Counted from the first letter of the stretch, positions 16,617 to 26,306 are shown. The stretch: DNA of 64,000 nucleotides from an uncultured Muribaculaceae bacterium (GCA_910578035.1 CAJTOB010000005.1:1-64000); one strand, 5' to 3'. A program made the numbers and translations. The notes: a model not told the origin generated them from the sequence alone.

Positions 16617-16859
16617 ATGAACACTCTGCTTATTACCCCCCTTTTTCTCGGCAATCTCAGAGGCTGGGAGTGGATTATCATATTTCTGGTGATTCTTCTG
16701 CTCTTCGGCGGCAAAAAAATACCCGAACTAATGCGAGGGCTCGGAAAAGGTGTGCACTCATTCAAGAAAGGAATGCAGGAAGCCCGCAACGAGATGGAGA
16801 AGCCCCTCGAAGACGAGCCTGAAACCAAAGAAACGCCCCGCGGAAAAGACCGCGACTGA
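16617..16859 (+). CDS. tatA: twin-arginine translocase subunit TatA/TatE
   Basis: Pore-forming subunit of the Tat system for folded proteins; 80 aa. It has one membrane helix (about 17-32, WEWIIIFLVILLLFGGKK), then the conserved LPEL/IPELMRGLGKG hinge and amphipathic helix, and a charged tail. It lies 29 bases before tatC and forms a minimal TatA-TatC pair with no separate tatB, as is usual in Bacteroidetes. Confidence 0.93.
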   Translation: MNTLLITPLFLGNLRGWEWIIIFLVILLLFGGKKIPELMRGLGKGVHSFKKGMQEARNEMEKPLEDEPETKETPRGKDRD

Positions 16860-16888
16860 CCTCCAGCCCGCCTGTCTGCAAAAAAACG

Positions 16889-17671
16889 ATGTCGGAAACA
16901 GAAATGACATTCTGGGATCACCTCGACGATCTCCGTCGGGTGCTCTTCCGCGTATTCATAGTTGTAGCCGTGCTCGGAGTCGGGGCATTCACTGCAATGC
17001 CATGGATATTCCAGAACGTCATCATGGCTCCCTGCAATCCGGGATTTCCCACTTATCGCATTTTCGACTCGATTGCCGGCACGGCGACAGCCGACGGCTT
17101 CAATGTCGACGTCGTAAGCCTCGAACTTGCCTCGCAGTTCTTCGTCCACATGTCGGCTTCCTGCTGGGTGGCTTTTGTGGTCGGATTCCCGATAATAATC
17201 TACCTCTTGTGGGGCTTCATAGCCCCCGGCCTATACGAGCATGAACGCCGCGGCGTCACCAAGGCATTCATATTCGGCAACATAATGTTCTACCTCGGCA
17301 TGGCCGTCGGATACTATCTCGTATTCCCCCTCGCCGTGCGTTTCCTTGCCGACTATCGCCTGAGCGAAGCCATACGCCCCGTGGTGTCGCTCGACTCTTA
17401 TATGGACAACTTCTTCACTATCCTGCTGATGATGGGCGCCGTCTTCGAGCTTCCGCTCCTCGCATGGATACTTGGAAAAATAGGAATGCTCACACGCGGA
17501 TTCTTCAGCCGATACCGACGCCACGCCATCGTAGCACTCCTTATCATCGCCGCCCTCATAACCCCCACAGGCGACCCCTTCACTCTCTTCTTAGTATTTA
17601 TACCTATCTACGCCCTGTGGGAAGCCAGCGCTCGGCTCGTTCCCGCAGCAACGACCGAAAACCATGACTAA
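16889..17671 (+). CDS. tatC: twin-arginine translocase subunit TatC
   Basis: Signal-recognition subunit of the Tat translocase; 260 aa with six predicted membrane segments. The N-terminal MTFWDHLDDLRRVLFR motif, the long first periplasmic loop, and the FHMS/LLWGFIAPGLYEHERR segment are typical. The Glu/Asp/Arg residues that contact the RR signal peptide are in the opening motif. Its stop overlaps the start of the downstream symporter by 8 bases. Confidence 0.95.
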   Translation: MSETEMTFWDHLDDLRRVLFRVFIVVAVLGVGAFTAMPWIFQNVIMAPCNPGFPTYRIFDSIAGTATADGFNVDVVSLELASQFFVHMSASCWVAFVVGFPIIIYLLWGFIAPGLYEHERRGVTKAFIFGNIMFYLGMAVGYYLVFPLAVRFLADYRLSEAIRPVVSLDSYMDNFFTILLMMGAVFELPLLAWILGKIGMLTRGFFSRYRRHAIVALLIIAALITPTGDPFTLFLVFIPIYALWEASARLVPAATTENHD

Positions 17672-18848
17672 ACTTCGCCACATCGGCCTTCTCCCACGAA
17701 TTGCCGCAGCAATAGCCCTCGGCATAGGCGCCGGCTTCGTCCTCCCGGAATGGGCCGCACGATGCTTCGCCACCTTCAACTCCCTCTTCAGTTCCTTTTT
17801 AGGATTCATCATTCCGCTCCTCATAGTAGGCTTCGTGGCGCCGGCAATTGCCGAAATCGGACGGCGCGCCGGCTCAATGCTGCTCGCAACCGTTGTCATA
17901 GCCTATCTTATGACATTCGGCTCGGGAGCCCTTGCCTACCTCACCTCCGTCACCTTCTTTCCCTCCATGATAGCGCCCGACAGCTACATCGCCGCCGAAA
18001 CGGCAGCGTCGGGCAGTCCGGCACCATTCTTCACTGTCGATGTGCCCCCGCTTATGGGCGTTACCTCGGCTCTTGTGCTCGCATTCGTGCTCGGCTTCGG
18101 CTGCGCCATGCTGACCTCAGCCCAGGCACTAAAAAAAGGCCTCGACGGCTTTCGCGACATAATAAAACTCGTAATCGACAAAGCCATAATACCCCTCCTG
18201 CCGATTTATATATTCGGCATCTTCCTCGACATGACAATCGGCGGCAAAGTCGGGCCGGTGCTGCTTACCTTCGTCAAGATTATCGCCGTAATATTCTGTC
18301 TCCATGTCGGAGTCCTTGTGCTGCAATACTGCATCGCCTCGCTCTTCTCACGCAAAAACCCCTTCAAATGCCTCTGGACGATGATGCCGGCCTACTTTAC
18401 CGCCCTCGGCACACAATCGTCGGCCGCAACAATTCCCGTCACGCTCGAACGCACCGTAGCAATGGGCGTAGACCGCGACATCGCCGGATTCACCGTTCCT
18501 CTTTGCGCTACCATACACATGTCGGGCTCCACGCTCAAAATCGTATCATGCGCCCTCGCCCTGATGATACTCCACGGCATGCCATACGACTTCGGCATGT
18601 TCGCCGGCTTCATAGCTATGCTCGGCATCACCATCATAGCCGCACCAGGCGTACCCGGCGGAGCCATAATGGCCTCTCTCGGACTACTCTCCTCTATCCT
18701 CGGCTTCTCCGACGCCGACAATGCCATGATGATAGCCCTCTACATAGCCATGGACAGCTTCGGCACAGCCTGCAACATCACCGGCGACGGCGCCATCGCC
18801 CAAATCGTCGCCCGCCTCTTCCGCAAGAATCCCGAGCGACAAGTATAA
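17664..18848 (+). CDS. dicarboxylate/amino acid:cation symporter (DAACS family)
   Basis: An inner-membrane secondary transporter related to GltP/SstT, 394 aa with about eight membrane segments plus re-entrant loops. The serine-rich loop appears as GTQSSAATIPVTLE and the substrate/Na-binding motif as CNITGDGAIAQIV near the C-terminus. It is translationally coupled to tatC through an overlap, although no functional link is known. Substrate is probably an amino acid or dicarboxylate; the sequence does not settle which. Confidence 0.92.
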   Translation: MTKLRHIGLLPRIAAAIALGIGAGFVLPEWAARCFATFNSLFSSFLGFIIPLLIVGFVAPAIAEIGRRAGSMLLATVVIAYLMTFGSGALAYLTSVTFFPSMIAPDSYIAAETAASGSPAPFFTVDVPPLMGVTSALVLAFVLGFGCAMLTSAQALKKGLDGFRDIIKLVIDKAIIPLLPIYIFGIFLDMTIGGKVGPVLLTFVKIIAVIFCLHVGVLVLQYCIASLFSRKNPFKCLWTMMPAYFTALGTQSSAATIPVTLERTVAMGVDRDIAGFTVPLCATIHMSGSTLKIVSCALALMILHGMPYDFGMFAGFIAMLGITIIAAPGVPGGAIMASLGLLSSILGFSDADNAMMIALYIAMDSFGTACNITGDGAIAQIVARLFRKNPERQV

Positions 18849-18864
18849 CATTCCACCGAAAACA

Positions 18865-19308
18865 ATGATAAAGCCAACAAAACTATTACTGAACGTGCTC
18901 TTCTGCCTTGCAGTTTCATGTAACTCTTCCAGCCCCACGCCTAAAATCGATCCACAGATAATAGCAGAGATTGAGAAAACGGTCGCTATTGCCAATTCTC
19001 AGTGTCCGGCCTATTACGGAATGGGAAACGATGCTATCCTTGAAAGTCTCACGTACGAAAACAATGTGGTAACCTACAATTATCATGTAGACAGAATTTA
19101 CAACGGAGCAGAATCAAGCAAAGACCGGGTAAAGAATTCACTATTATATATGCTAAAAGGCGAAACTGAAGTTTCTACGGACTCCAAGAATTTCATTACA
19201 AACATCATCAAAGCAGACTGTAAACTTGTCTACAAATACAAAACCTCGTCCGGCGATTCAATACAAATCGAAATCTTAAACGAAGACCTCAAAAAGGTAT
19301 TCAGATAG
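18865..19308 (+). CDS. small lipoprotein of unknown function
   Basis: A 147-residue protein with a lipoprotein signal (Cys19 in LAVSC) and a mature domain of about 125 residues rich in Lys, Asn and Tyr, with no recognised motif. Its codon and base use is more AT-rich than the symporter before it, suggesting a later arrival. It follows the symporter by 16 bases and ends just before a strong terminator, so it may be read from the tat operon. I do not recognise the family. Confidence 0.65.
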   Translation: MIKPTKLLLNVLFCLAVSCNSSSPTPKIDPQIIAEIEKTVAIANSQCPAYYGMGNDAILESLTYENNVVTYNYHVDRIYNGAESSKDRVKNSLLYMLKGETEVSTDSKNFITNIIKADCKLVYKYKTSSGDSIQIEILNEDLKKVFR

Positions 19309-19324
19309 GCCATCGACATCAGAT

Positions 19325-19379
19325 AAAATAATAAGAATCGGCCTCCGACGCTACGCCGGAGGCCGATTCTTATTATTTT
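19325..19379. terminator. bidirectional intrinsic terminator
   Basis: A perfect 23-base-pair palindromic stem (AAAATAATAAGAATCGG... and its inverse) with a 9-base loop. The A and T ends give a U-tract in both directions. It ends the plus-strand tat cluster and the minus-strand bam operon. Confidence 0.92.
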
Positions 19380-19390
19380 ATACTATCTTA

Positions 19391-19891
19391 TCAGATGCCG
19401 AGCTTGGTGCGCACCTGAGAGGTTACGTCGGTCACGTCTGTGCCGGTGTAGAGAAGGAGGCCTTCGTTAGGCATGATGAAGGTATATCCACCTTCGGCAC
19501 CTACAGCCTTGATGGCGTCGGTGAGTTTCTGCTGGATGGGGGCGGAAAGCTGCTGCTCAAGACGGGCGAGGTCCTGCTGGGCTGTCTCGCGGAACTGCTG
19601 CACCTTTGCATAGCGGTCCTGAACCTCCTGAAGACGACGTTCCTTGATGGAAGCGGGGGTGTTTGCGTCTTCCTGAATGGTCTGGAAGTCGGCGTAGAGT
19701 TTGTTTACTTCTTCCTGAAGTTTCATGAATTCATCTTCATACTTCTTGGAGGTTTCCTGAAGCTGAGTCTGCATTGCTGTGGTCTCAGGCATTGCAGTGA
19801 AGACAGATTCGATATCCACGACACCGAATTTCTGAGCCATTGCGCTCATAGGCAGAGCCACGGCGATGGCGAGAAGGATTTTCTTGAACAT
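19391..19891 (-). CDS. OmpH/Skp-family periplasmic chaperone, copy 2
   Basis: Start placed at the Met of MFKKILLAIAVALPMSAMAQ, a clean signal peptide; 14 residues of the longer open frame are dropped. The mature protein starts KFGVVDIESVF, the OmpH signature, and continues in a long charged coiled coil (about residues 35-110, QLQETSKKYEDEFMKLQEEV...). Skp-like proteins form trimers that carry unfolded outer-membrane proteins to the Bam complex. It is the last gene of the bamA operon and a paralogue of the gene just upstream. Confidence 0.93.
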   Translation of the reverse strand: MFKKILLAIAVALPMSAMAQKFGVVDIESVFTAMPETTAMQTQLQETSKKYEDEFMKLQEEVNKLYADFQTIQEDANTPASIKERRLQEVQDRYAKVQQFRETAQQDLARLEQQLSAPIQQKLTDAIKAVGAEGGYTFIMPNEGLLLYTGTDVTDVTSQVRTKLGI

Positions 19892-19944
19892 ATTATAGCG
19901 TTTTAGTTTTTTGATTAATCGTATGGATTGCAAATATACTGAAT

Positions 19945-20460
19945 TTAATTAGAATATCCCAATTTGGCAAGGACCTCGTTGCTCACGTCGATTCTGGGCG
20001 AGGCATAGATGATATCCGACGACGATGCCCGGTCGAAGATGGTCTGATAGCCGCGCTCTTCGGCGACTTTCTTCACGGCGTTGTACACTTCGTCCTGGAT
20101 AGGCTTCAGAAGAGTCTGGCGCTTCTGATAGAGTTCGCCTTCGGGGCCAAAATACTTATAGCGCAGTTCTGTGGCCGCCTTTTCTTTGGCAACGATTTCT
20201 TCCTCGCGCTTCTTCACCTGCTCTTCTGTAAGGAACACCTTGTCGGAGAGATAGTTCTGATACATAGTCTCGGCTTCTTTGCCAATGGCCTCGACTTCTT
20301 TCTGCCAGCGCTGGGAAAGTTGATTGAGCTGTTCGTTGGCCATTTCGTAGGCTGGAACATTCTTGAATATGTACTCCATGTCGACCAGTGCGAATTTCTG
20401 GGCCGAAGCGGCAAGCACCGAAGCTACCGCAACCAGGAGAACGACGGCTATCTTCTTCAT
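19945..20460 (-). CDS. OmpH/Skp-family periplasmic chaperone, copy 1
   Basis: 171 aa with a signal peptide (MKKIAVVLLVAVASVLAASAQ) and the KFALVDMEYIFKNVPAYEMA opening typical of OmpH/Skp, then a coiled-coil arm of about 70 residues. It sits between bamA and a second copy, the common bamA-skp-skp order in Bacteroidales. The two copies differ through most of the arm, so they are not a recent duplication. Confidence 0.94.
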   Translation of the reverse strand: MKKIAVVLLVAVASVLAASAQKFALVDMEYIFKNVPAYEMANEQLNQLSQRWQKEVEAIGKEAETMYQNYLSDKVFLTEEQVKKREEEIVAKEKAATELRYKYFGPEGELYQKRQTLLKPIQDEVYNAVKKVAEERGYQTIFDRASSSDIIYASPRIDVSNEVLAKLGYSN

Positions 20461-20567
20461 ATAGGTTTCGTTAAGAGGGTTTATATTTAATAGACACCCG
20501 AAAAGGAAAAAGGTTTATTTCCTGCAGAGGCAAGTCGGTGAAGTTTTAAGTTAATTTTGTTAATTCG

Positions 20568-23237
20568 TTAGAATTCCTGACCGAGAATGAAGTGGAAGTG
20601 GCTTCCGCCGCGTTCGCCGAATACACGGTCGAAACCATACGCCCAGTCGATACCCATCAGACCGACCATAGGCAGCTGGATACGCACACCTGCGCCGGCG
20701 CTGCGCTTGAGTTCAAACGGATTGAACTGGCTTACCGAGGTCCAGGCATTGCCTGCTTCAAGGAATGCGAGAGCATAGATGGTAGTAGACTGCTGGAGCA
20801 TGAGGGGGAAGTGCAGTTCGAGACCCATGCGGGTGTATGCATAGCCTTCGGAACGCCACGGAGTGAGCGAACCGTTGTCGTAACCACGGAGAGCGATGGT
20901 CTCGGTTGCATATGTGTAGGAACCGCTCATACCGTCGCCGCCGACATAGAATGTTTCGAAGGGCGATTTGAGGTATTTGTTGTAGCTGCCGAGAAGACCG
21001 AAGTCGAAGCGGGTCATGAGCACGGGGGTCCACTGCTGGTTGGTCGACAGCGGTGTATATGTGCGGCTCTTGAAGCGCAGCTTCCAGTATTCAATCCAGC
21101 GGTAGAGCTCCTTGTTGGCCTGGTCGCGAACTTTCGTCGTCGATTCGGTGGAATTAGCCAGTTCGGTAAGCGTCTTCCAGTCTTTCTTTCCGAACAGTGA
21201 GGCCGGAGGCGTCATCTGGAGGCTGAGCTGGAACGACGAACCGCTACGGGTATATATCGGGTTGTCGATAGACGTACGCGAAAGGGTAAGACCGAGGGTG
21301 AGCGAATTCGACGTACCGTTGTTCATCAGGAAGAGGTAATCCCAGTTCTTGAGGTAATACCAGTTGTAACCGATTTCGGCAGTGAATGTAAACCAGTCGT
21401 CAGGCCATTTCAGACGCTTGCCGAAGCCGACATTGACGCCGACCATCTGGAGAACCTTGTTGGGGTCGAGCGAATTCTGATAGCTGCTCTGATAGTAGTC
21501 GTTATAGCCGTAGCCGCCGTAGCTGCCATAGTATCCAGGATAATAGCCCATGCCGGTACCCCACAGCGACGAGTTGGCCCACGAACGGTTGTAGAACGAC
21601 GAGTTAACACCCGTCTGGCGGCTATAGTAGGCCGACACAGAAAGGCTGTTGGGTCGCTTGCCGCCGAACCAGGGGTCAAGGAAAGAGACAGCATAGCTCT
21701 GGTAATAGCGGGCGTTAGTCTGCGCGCTGATAGAGAATGTCTGGCCTTCGCCCTGCGGAATTATACCGCGGTATGTGCTCGGATAGAAGAGGTTTCTGAT
21801 GGAGAAGTTGGTAAATTTGAGCTGTAGCTTGCCGATAATACCGGTCTGGCCCCAGCCGAGGGAGAATTCAATCTGGTCATTGGCCTTCGACTCGAGGTTG
21901 AGAGCGACGTCGACAGTACCGTTTTCTTCGTTAGGCACAATATCGGGCACCATATTCTCAGGATTGAAGTGGCCGGTCTGAGCAATTTCGCGCATTGAGC
22001 GCATAAGGTCGCTCTTGCTGAAGAGAGCACCCGGACGCACACGCAGCTCACGACGGATCACCTTCTCATACAGGCGGTCGTTACCGTTGATTATCACATT
22101 ATTGATGCGAGCCTGAGGGCCTTCCATCATTCGCATTTCGAGCGTAATGGAGTCGCCGTCGATTTCGCGCTCTATAGGTATGAGCTGATAGAACAGATAG
22201 CCGTGGTCCATATAGAGGCTCGATACGGCATCATCGTCTGTCGAGAGGCGTTTTTCGAGCTGTTTCTGATTATATACGTCGCCGGGCTTCATGTCGAGAT
22301 AGGCATTGAGAATCTCAGTCGGATATATAGTGTTGCCTACCCAGTTTATATCTTTGATAAAGTACTGTTTGCCTTCTTCGACGTCGATATATACATCTAC
22401 GGTATTATCGTTGTAAGGCACAACGCTGTCTGCAAGAATCTTGGCGTCGCGATAGCCTTTTTCGTTATATTTCTCGAGGATACGGTTGAGGTCATCGTGA
22501 TAATCGTTCTCGACAAACTTTTTCTGGCTGAAAATCTTGAGAAGGTCTGTCTTCTCATTGGTTTTCTTCATTGTGCGCTTTATCGCGCGGTCGCTGAGCA
22601 CTTCGTTTCCGTCGATATATATCTTGTGCACCTTCACCTTCTGGTGCTTGTCAACAACGATATCTACGAACTGCTCGTTGTCGTTCGACAAGTCTTCGCG
22701 AAGATTCACCTTCACGGTCACATTTCCGAAACCCTTGTCCTTATAGTATTTCTCTACGATAGCCTGAGTACGGTTCACCATATTGCGGGTGATAGTATTT
22801 CCCTTTACAAGCTGCAGGCGCTCCTGGAGGTCTTTCTGCTCGCCTTTCTTGGCTCCGATATAGTTCACGGCCGAGATACGCGGCTGAGTACGGAGCACAA
22901 TCTTGAGCCAGGCCTTGTCGCCGGCAGTCTTTTCGAGCTCGATACGGGCCTGGGCAAAAAGCGTCTGGCGCATGAGGCGCTTCACGGCGTTGGTTATGTC
23001 ATCGCCGGGTATTGTCACCCGGTCGCCGACTTTAAGACCGGCATAGCCGAGTATGAGCACGTCTTCATAATTGGGCGCGCCCTCTACACTGATACCGGCG
23101 ATTTCATAAGTCCGCGGCATGGCCGTATAGAGAACCGTCGGATTGTAGATAGTGTCGGCAGGAGCCTGGGCAGCCGTTTTCACGGACACCGCAGAAGCGA
23201 TGAACAATGCCAGAAGTAGAAGTATTCGTTGTTGCAT
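20568..23237 (-). CDS. bamA: outer-membrane protein assembly factor BamA
   Basis: Central Omp85 subunit that folds beta-barrel proteins into the outer membrane; 889 aa. After a signal peptide (about 1-24) come POTRA repeats (about 40-460, including VEGAPNYEDVLILGYAGLKVGD and VNYIGAKKGEQKDLQERL), then the barrel with the family motifs SLGWGQTGIIGKL and, near the end, VRIQLPMVGLMGIDWAYGFD and a terminal strand ending in Phe. An unusual Gly/Tyr-rich stretch at residues of about 555-590 (GYYPGYYGSYGGYGYNDYY) lies in a predicted surface loop. The neighbours uppS and two skp genes fit an envelope-biogenesis operon. Confidence 0.96.
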   Translation of the reverse strand: MQQRILLLLALFIASAVSVKTAAQAPADTIYNPTVLYTAMPRTYEIAGISVEGAPNYEDVLILGYAGLKVGDRVTIPGDDITNAVKRLMRQTLFAQARIELEKTAGDKAWLKIVLRTQPRISAVNYIGAKKGEQKDLQERLQLVKGNTITRNMVNRTQAIVEKYYKDKGFGNVTVKVNLREDLSNDNEQFVDIVVDKHQKVKVHKIYIDGNEVLSDRAIKRTMKKTNEKTDLLKIFSQKKFVENDYHDDLNRILEKYNEKGYRDAKILADSVVPYNDNTVDVYIDVEEGKQYFIKDINWVGNTIYPTEILNAYLDMKPGDVYNQKQLEKRLSTDDDAVSSLYMDHGYLFYQLIPIEREIDGDSITLEMRMMEGPQARINNVIINGNDRLYEKVIRRELRVRPGALFSKSDLMRSMREIAQTGHFNPENMVPDIVPNEENGTVDVALNLESKANDQIEFSLGWGQTGIIGKLQLKFTNFSIRNLFYPSTYRGIIPQGEGQTFSISAQTNARYYQSYAVSFLDPWFGGKRPNSLSVSAYYSRQTGVNSSFYNRSWANSSLWGTGMGYYPGYYGSYGGYGYNDYYQSSYQNSLDPNKVLQMVGVNVGFGKRLKWPDDWFTFTAEIGYNWYYLKNWDYLFLMNNGTSNSLTLGLTLSRTSIDNPIYTRSGSSFQLSLQMTPPASLFGKKDWKTLTELANSTESTTKVRDQANKELYRWIEYWKLRFKSRTYTPLSTNQQWTPVLMTRFDFGLLGSYNKYLKSPFETFYVGGDGMSGSYTYATETIALRGYDNGSLTPWRSEGYAYTRMGLELHFPLMLQQSTTIYALAFLEAGNAWTSVSQFNPFELKRSAGAGVRIQLPMVGLMGIDWAYGFDRVFGERGGSHFHFILGQEF

Positions 23238-23279
23238 GGGTGGATAATGGTCGGTTCGTTTAGCCGGTTTGACGCCGGT

Positions 23280-24026
23280 TCAGCTATCGAGTATCTGTTC
23301 GCCGGTGAGACCGAAGCGCCGCTGGCGCCGCTGGAATTCGGCAATATTGTTTCTAAAATCTTCGCGGCTGTAATCGGGCCAGAATGTCTGGTTGAAAATC
23401 AGCTCGGTATATGCTATCTGATAGAGAAGAAAGTTGCTTATGCGCTTATCGCCCCCGGTGCGTATGAGCAAATCGGGGTCGGGCATGCCTGCAGTCGACA
23501 TTGCCTGCGAAAGCATATCCTCATCGATATCGGCAGGGACAAGCGAGCCCTCGGCAGCCCGGCGGGCAAGCGTGCGGGCAGCCTCTACAATCTCCCAGCG
23601 GGAAGAGTAGCTCAGCGCCAGAATAAGCTTCAGCCCCGTGCAGTGCGCCGTATCGGCCATACAGCGTTCAAGGCGTGCGGCAGCCTCGGCAGGCATGCGC
23701 GACAGTTCGCCTATTGCGCCAAGACGCACATTGTTCTTGATAAGGTCGGGAGTCTCGCGCTCTATGGCTGTGACAATAAGATGCATCAGAGCGTCGACTT
23801 CTTCCTGTGGCCGGTTCCAGTTCTCGGTCGAGAAAGTATATAGAGTCAGGAATTTCACGCCAAGCTCAGATGCTTCCTCGGTTATACGGCGCACGGTAGA
23901 CACGCCTTCGACATGGCCGGCGGTGCGTTCCATGCCATGCGACTGCGCCCAGCGGCCGTTGCCATCCATAATAATGGCTACATGCGTCGGTATGCGGTTC
24001 AGGTCGAGTGTCTGTTGTTCGGTCAT
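23280..24026 (-). CDS. uppS: isoprenyl transferase (undecaprenyl diphosphate synthase)
   Basis: cis-Prenyltransferase that makes undecaprenyl diphosphate, the lipid carrier for peptidoglycan and O-antigen units; 248 aa. The pyrophosphate-binding loop IIMDGNGRWA with Asp21 is seen, followed by GHVEGVSTVRR, YTFSTENWNRP, LSYSSRWEIVEAA and the terminal motif PDLLIRTGGDKRISNFLLYQIAYTEL (given here in parts of the conserved run). It lies 42 bases before bamA and 16 after the DUF6089 gene. Confidence 0.96.
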   Translation of the reverse strand: MTEQQTLDLNRIPTHVAIIMDGNGRWAQSHGMERTAGHVEGVSTVRRITEEASELGVKFLTLYTFSTENWNRPQEEVDALMHLIVTAIERETPDLIKNNVRLGAIGELSRMPAEAAARLERCMADTAHCTGLKLILALSYSSRWEIVEAARTLARRAAEGSLVPADIDEDMLSQAMSTAGMPDPDLLIRTGGDKRISNFLLYQIAYTELIFNQTFWPDYSREDFRNNIAEFQRRQRRFGLTGEQILDS

Positions 24027-24042
24027 ATCAGTACAGGAGAGA

Positions 24043-24753
24043 TTAGTCTACATAGTGACAGGTTTCACACCGCGGGCCGAATTCATATGAAATGCCTACG
24101 GTCAGGCGCGAAAACCAGTCTGTATTTTTATAAAAAGCAGTCTTTATCTGATTGAGGTCGGAAAGGTCGGGGCCGTCTACATGATCGCCGAATGCTTTGG
24201 TCATGCTGAATTCAAGCCCAAGATTAAGCCGCTGTGTGGCTTTAAATTTCAGGCCTACGCCAAGAGGAAGCGTCGGCGCCGCAGAGGTTTTTCCGCCCGA
24301 CGACGACACACACACACCGACTCCGACAGCAAGATACGGCGACCATCGGCGCAGGCGCTTATATGTTTCGCCGATACCGTAGGGGAAGAAATTGAACTCG
24401 CCCCTCACGTCAAGCGAATAAACCTGCGAGGTAAAGTCGTATTGGGCCCCGCCGGGGAGAACGTCGGTCATATCGGCCGTATTTCCACTCAGACCGAGCG
24501 TCGAAAGCACACCCCTCACAGCCCAGCGGGTATCAGGAAGCCAGCGCATAGACAACTCGCCCGTAAAACCTGGATGACTGTACATATTGGCGCGGTTGGC
24601 ATCGCCTATATATCCGCTCATGCCGAGCTGAGCGCCTATATCGAATTTATATGGAGCCGACTGAGCCGGCAGAACCACCGCACACAGCGACAGCGCAGCC
24701 ACCGCCATCAGGCGCCGGACGCAACAAAATGCCGTTTGCGGGGTCAAAACCAT
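24043..24753 (-). CDS. DUF6089-type outer-membrane beta-barrel protein
   Basis: A 236-residue protein with a signal peptide (about 1-32) and a repeated pattern of amphipathic strands of a small barrel (FDIGAQLGMSGYIGD, PYLAVGVGVCV, LNLGLEFSMTKAFGD, LTVGISYEFGPRC). Proteins of this type commonly sit directly before uppS-bamA in Bacteroidales, where they are listed as DUF6089. A role in envelope assembly is guessed from context only. The ending CETCHYVD is unusual for a barrel, as it lacks the terminal aromatic residue. Confidence 0.8.
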   Translation of the reverse strand: MVLTPQTAFCCVRRLMAVAALSLCAVVLPAQSAPYKFDIGAQLGMSGYIGDANRANMYSHPGFTGELSMRWLPDTRWAVRGVLSTLGLSGNTADMTDVLPGGAQYDFTSQVYSLDVRGEFNFFPYGIGETYKRLRRWSPYLAVGVGVCVSSSGGKTSAAPTLPLGVGLKFKATQRLNLGLEFSMTKAFGDHVDGPDLSDLNQIKTAFYKNTDWFSRLTVGISYEFGPRCETCHYVD

Positions 24754-24759
24754 TATATA

Positions 24760-26283
24760 CTACTGTATTGGCTTAAATGTCAGGCGATTCAGAGTAGCAC
24801 GCCAAAGCGTGTCGTAGAGTTCACCGTCTCGGTTATAACCTCCGAACAGATAGATAAACGGACAATCCCAAGAGGTGACAGGCGCAGTAGCGCGGCTGCT
24901 GAAAGACGGATAAGTACCGTCCAGGACAGCCCCAGCCGGCAGACGATAGGCAAAAGGCATTTCAGTCCAGCCCGACGATGCGCGCGAACTCAAAGTTGTC
25001 TCTTCAATAAATGCCTGGGCACCGTAGAACGGAGGCACATAGTCGGGCAACTGCATAAGGTCGGCAGCCTTGGACCATGTAAGACCATAGTCGGTTGTGA
25101 CATATATACTGTCGTTGACAACATCGTCTTCATCGACACCGCCGGCTGCCATTATAAGCGAATATTCCGTTGCCACAAGGGTATTGGACGTGCGGAACGC
25201 ATAGAACGGCATAATTGTGACACCGCGCAGGGGCTTGAGGAAGTTTCCGTTGAGCTGAGCCCATGTAGAACCGTCGTAAGCCCACACAGCACCGGTATAT
25301 GAACCGTCGGCCTTCTCTCCGCCCACCATCACGGCCTGAGTTTCGCCGCTGTAGGGGAAAGTAAAATCGACAAGTTGCGAAGAGCCCGTCACAGGCATAG
25401 ATGCCGGCATTGCAACGCCGTCGCAGCCACCGGCCGGATAGCATGTATAGGTCCAGCTGCTGCCGGTCTTGACATTGCCGAGCACGGCATCACCAACACA
25501 TCCGTAGATATTAGACCAACGGCACGAAGTGTCGCTCCATGTTTTGCCGCCGTCGGTCGAGCGGAAGAGCGCGCCTCCGGCAGCAAGAATATACAGGGCG
25601 TCGGCCGAACCGTTGAATGACTCGATGACAGCACCCGCCGGAAGCGCCGGAACCGTATATTCCCAGTCGCCGGCAAAGGCATGAGCCGTGTAGGCAATGC
25701 ACCAGGCAGAGCCGTCGGTTGTAAGACAATAAAGGCCGTCGGCGGTGCTTGCTGTGCGCTGTGCACGCACTGCGGCAAGAGATGAGGGAAGCGTGCGGAA
25801 AGCAGCCTTATCCCAGACCAGCGAGTCGCTCACGAGCTTGTGTACATTCACCGTAATGGTATATCGGCGGCTCACAAGACCGTCGGGCGATTTCACATCA
25901 AGATATACAGGATTGGTAAAGTCTATGGTGTCGCCGGGATTGGTGAGATAGTCGTGCACGCTTTCTTCTGTAGAGCCATTGGCCGGAACGGTAAGATTGG
26001 CCTGCGACACAGTCTCGAGCATACGTATGCGCGGCACAAGTTTATCCACCTTGGTGCCGTATGGCAGCGAATCGGCATTGAATATTGTGCCTTTGTCGAG
26101 GTCGATTGCAAAGAACACAGTGTCAAGATGCGCCATTATACTGTCATCTTCCGTCAGGGCAAATGAATATACAGCCACACTTGACGATACATTCTCGTTC
26201 GGATAGTTGTATTCCGAGTTACACCTCGCAAAAAATAGCACGGCAATGAAAGCCGCCAGGCATATTGTAGTGAATTTCCTCAT
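24760..26283 (-). CDS. DUF6242-type lipoprotein with Asp-box propeller
   Basis: Start placed at the Met of MRKFTTICLAAF; the open frame runs 26 residues further up but without a signal, and the promoter lies inside that extension. A lipoprotein signal ends at Cys21 (FFARC). An N-terminal Ig-like region (about 30-140) precedes a beta-propeller of about 350 residues with Asp-box-like repeats (STDGGKTWSD, TTDYGLTWSK). It heads the operon that contains uppS and bamA. DUF6242 is recalled as the name for this family; its function is unknown. Confidence 0.8.
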   Translation of the reverse strand: MRKFTTICLAAFIAVLFFARCNSEYNYPNENVSSSVAVYSFALTEDDSIMAHLDTVFFAIDLDKGTIFNADSLPYGTKVDKLVPRIRMLETVSQANLTVPANGSTEESVHDYLTNPGDTIDFTNPVYLDVKSPDGLVSRRYTITVNVHKLVSDSLVWDKAAFRTLPSSLAAVRAQRTASTADGLYCLTTDGSAWCIAYTAHAFAGDWEYTVPALPAGAVIESFNGSADALYILAAGGALFRSTDGGKTWSDTSCRWSNIYGCVGDAVLGNVKTGSSWTYTCYPAGGCDGVAMPASMPVTGSSQLVDFTFPYSGETQAVMVGGEKADGSYTGAVWAYDGSTWAQLNGNFLKPLRGVTIMPFYAFRTSNTLVATEYSLIMAAGGVDEDDVVNDSIYVTTDYGLTWSKAADLMQLPDYVPPFYGAQAFIEETTLSSRASSGWTEMPFAYRLPAGAVLDGTYPSFSSRATAPVTSWDCPFIYLFGGYNRDGELYDTLWRATLNRLTFKPIQ

Positions 26284-26306
26284 TGAGTTTACAGTGTTAC
26301 AAGGTG

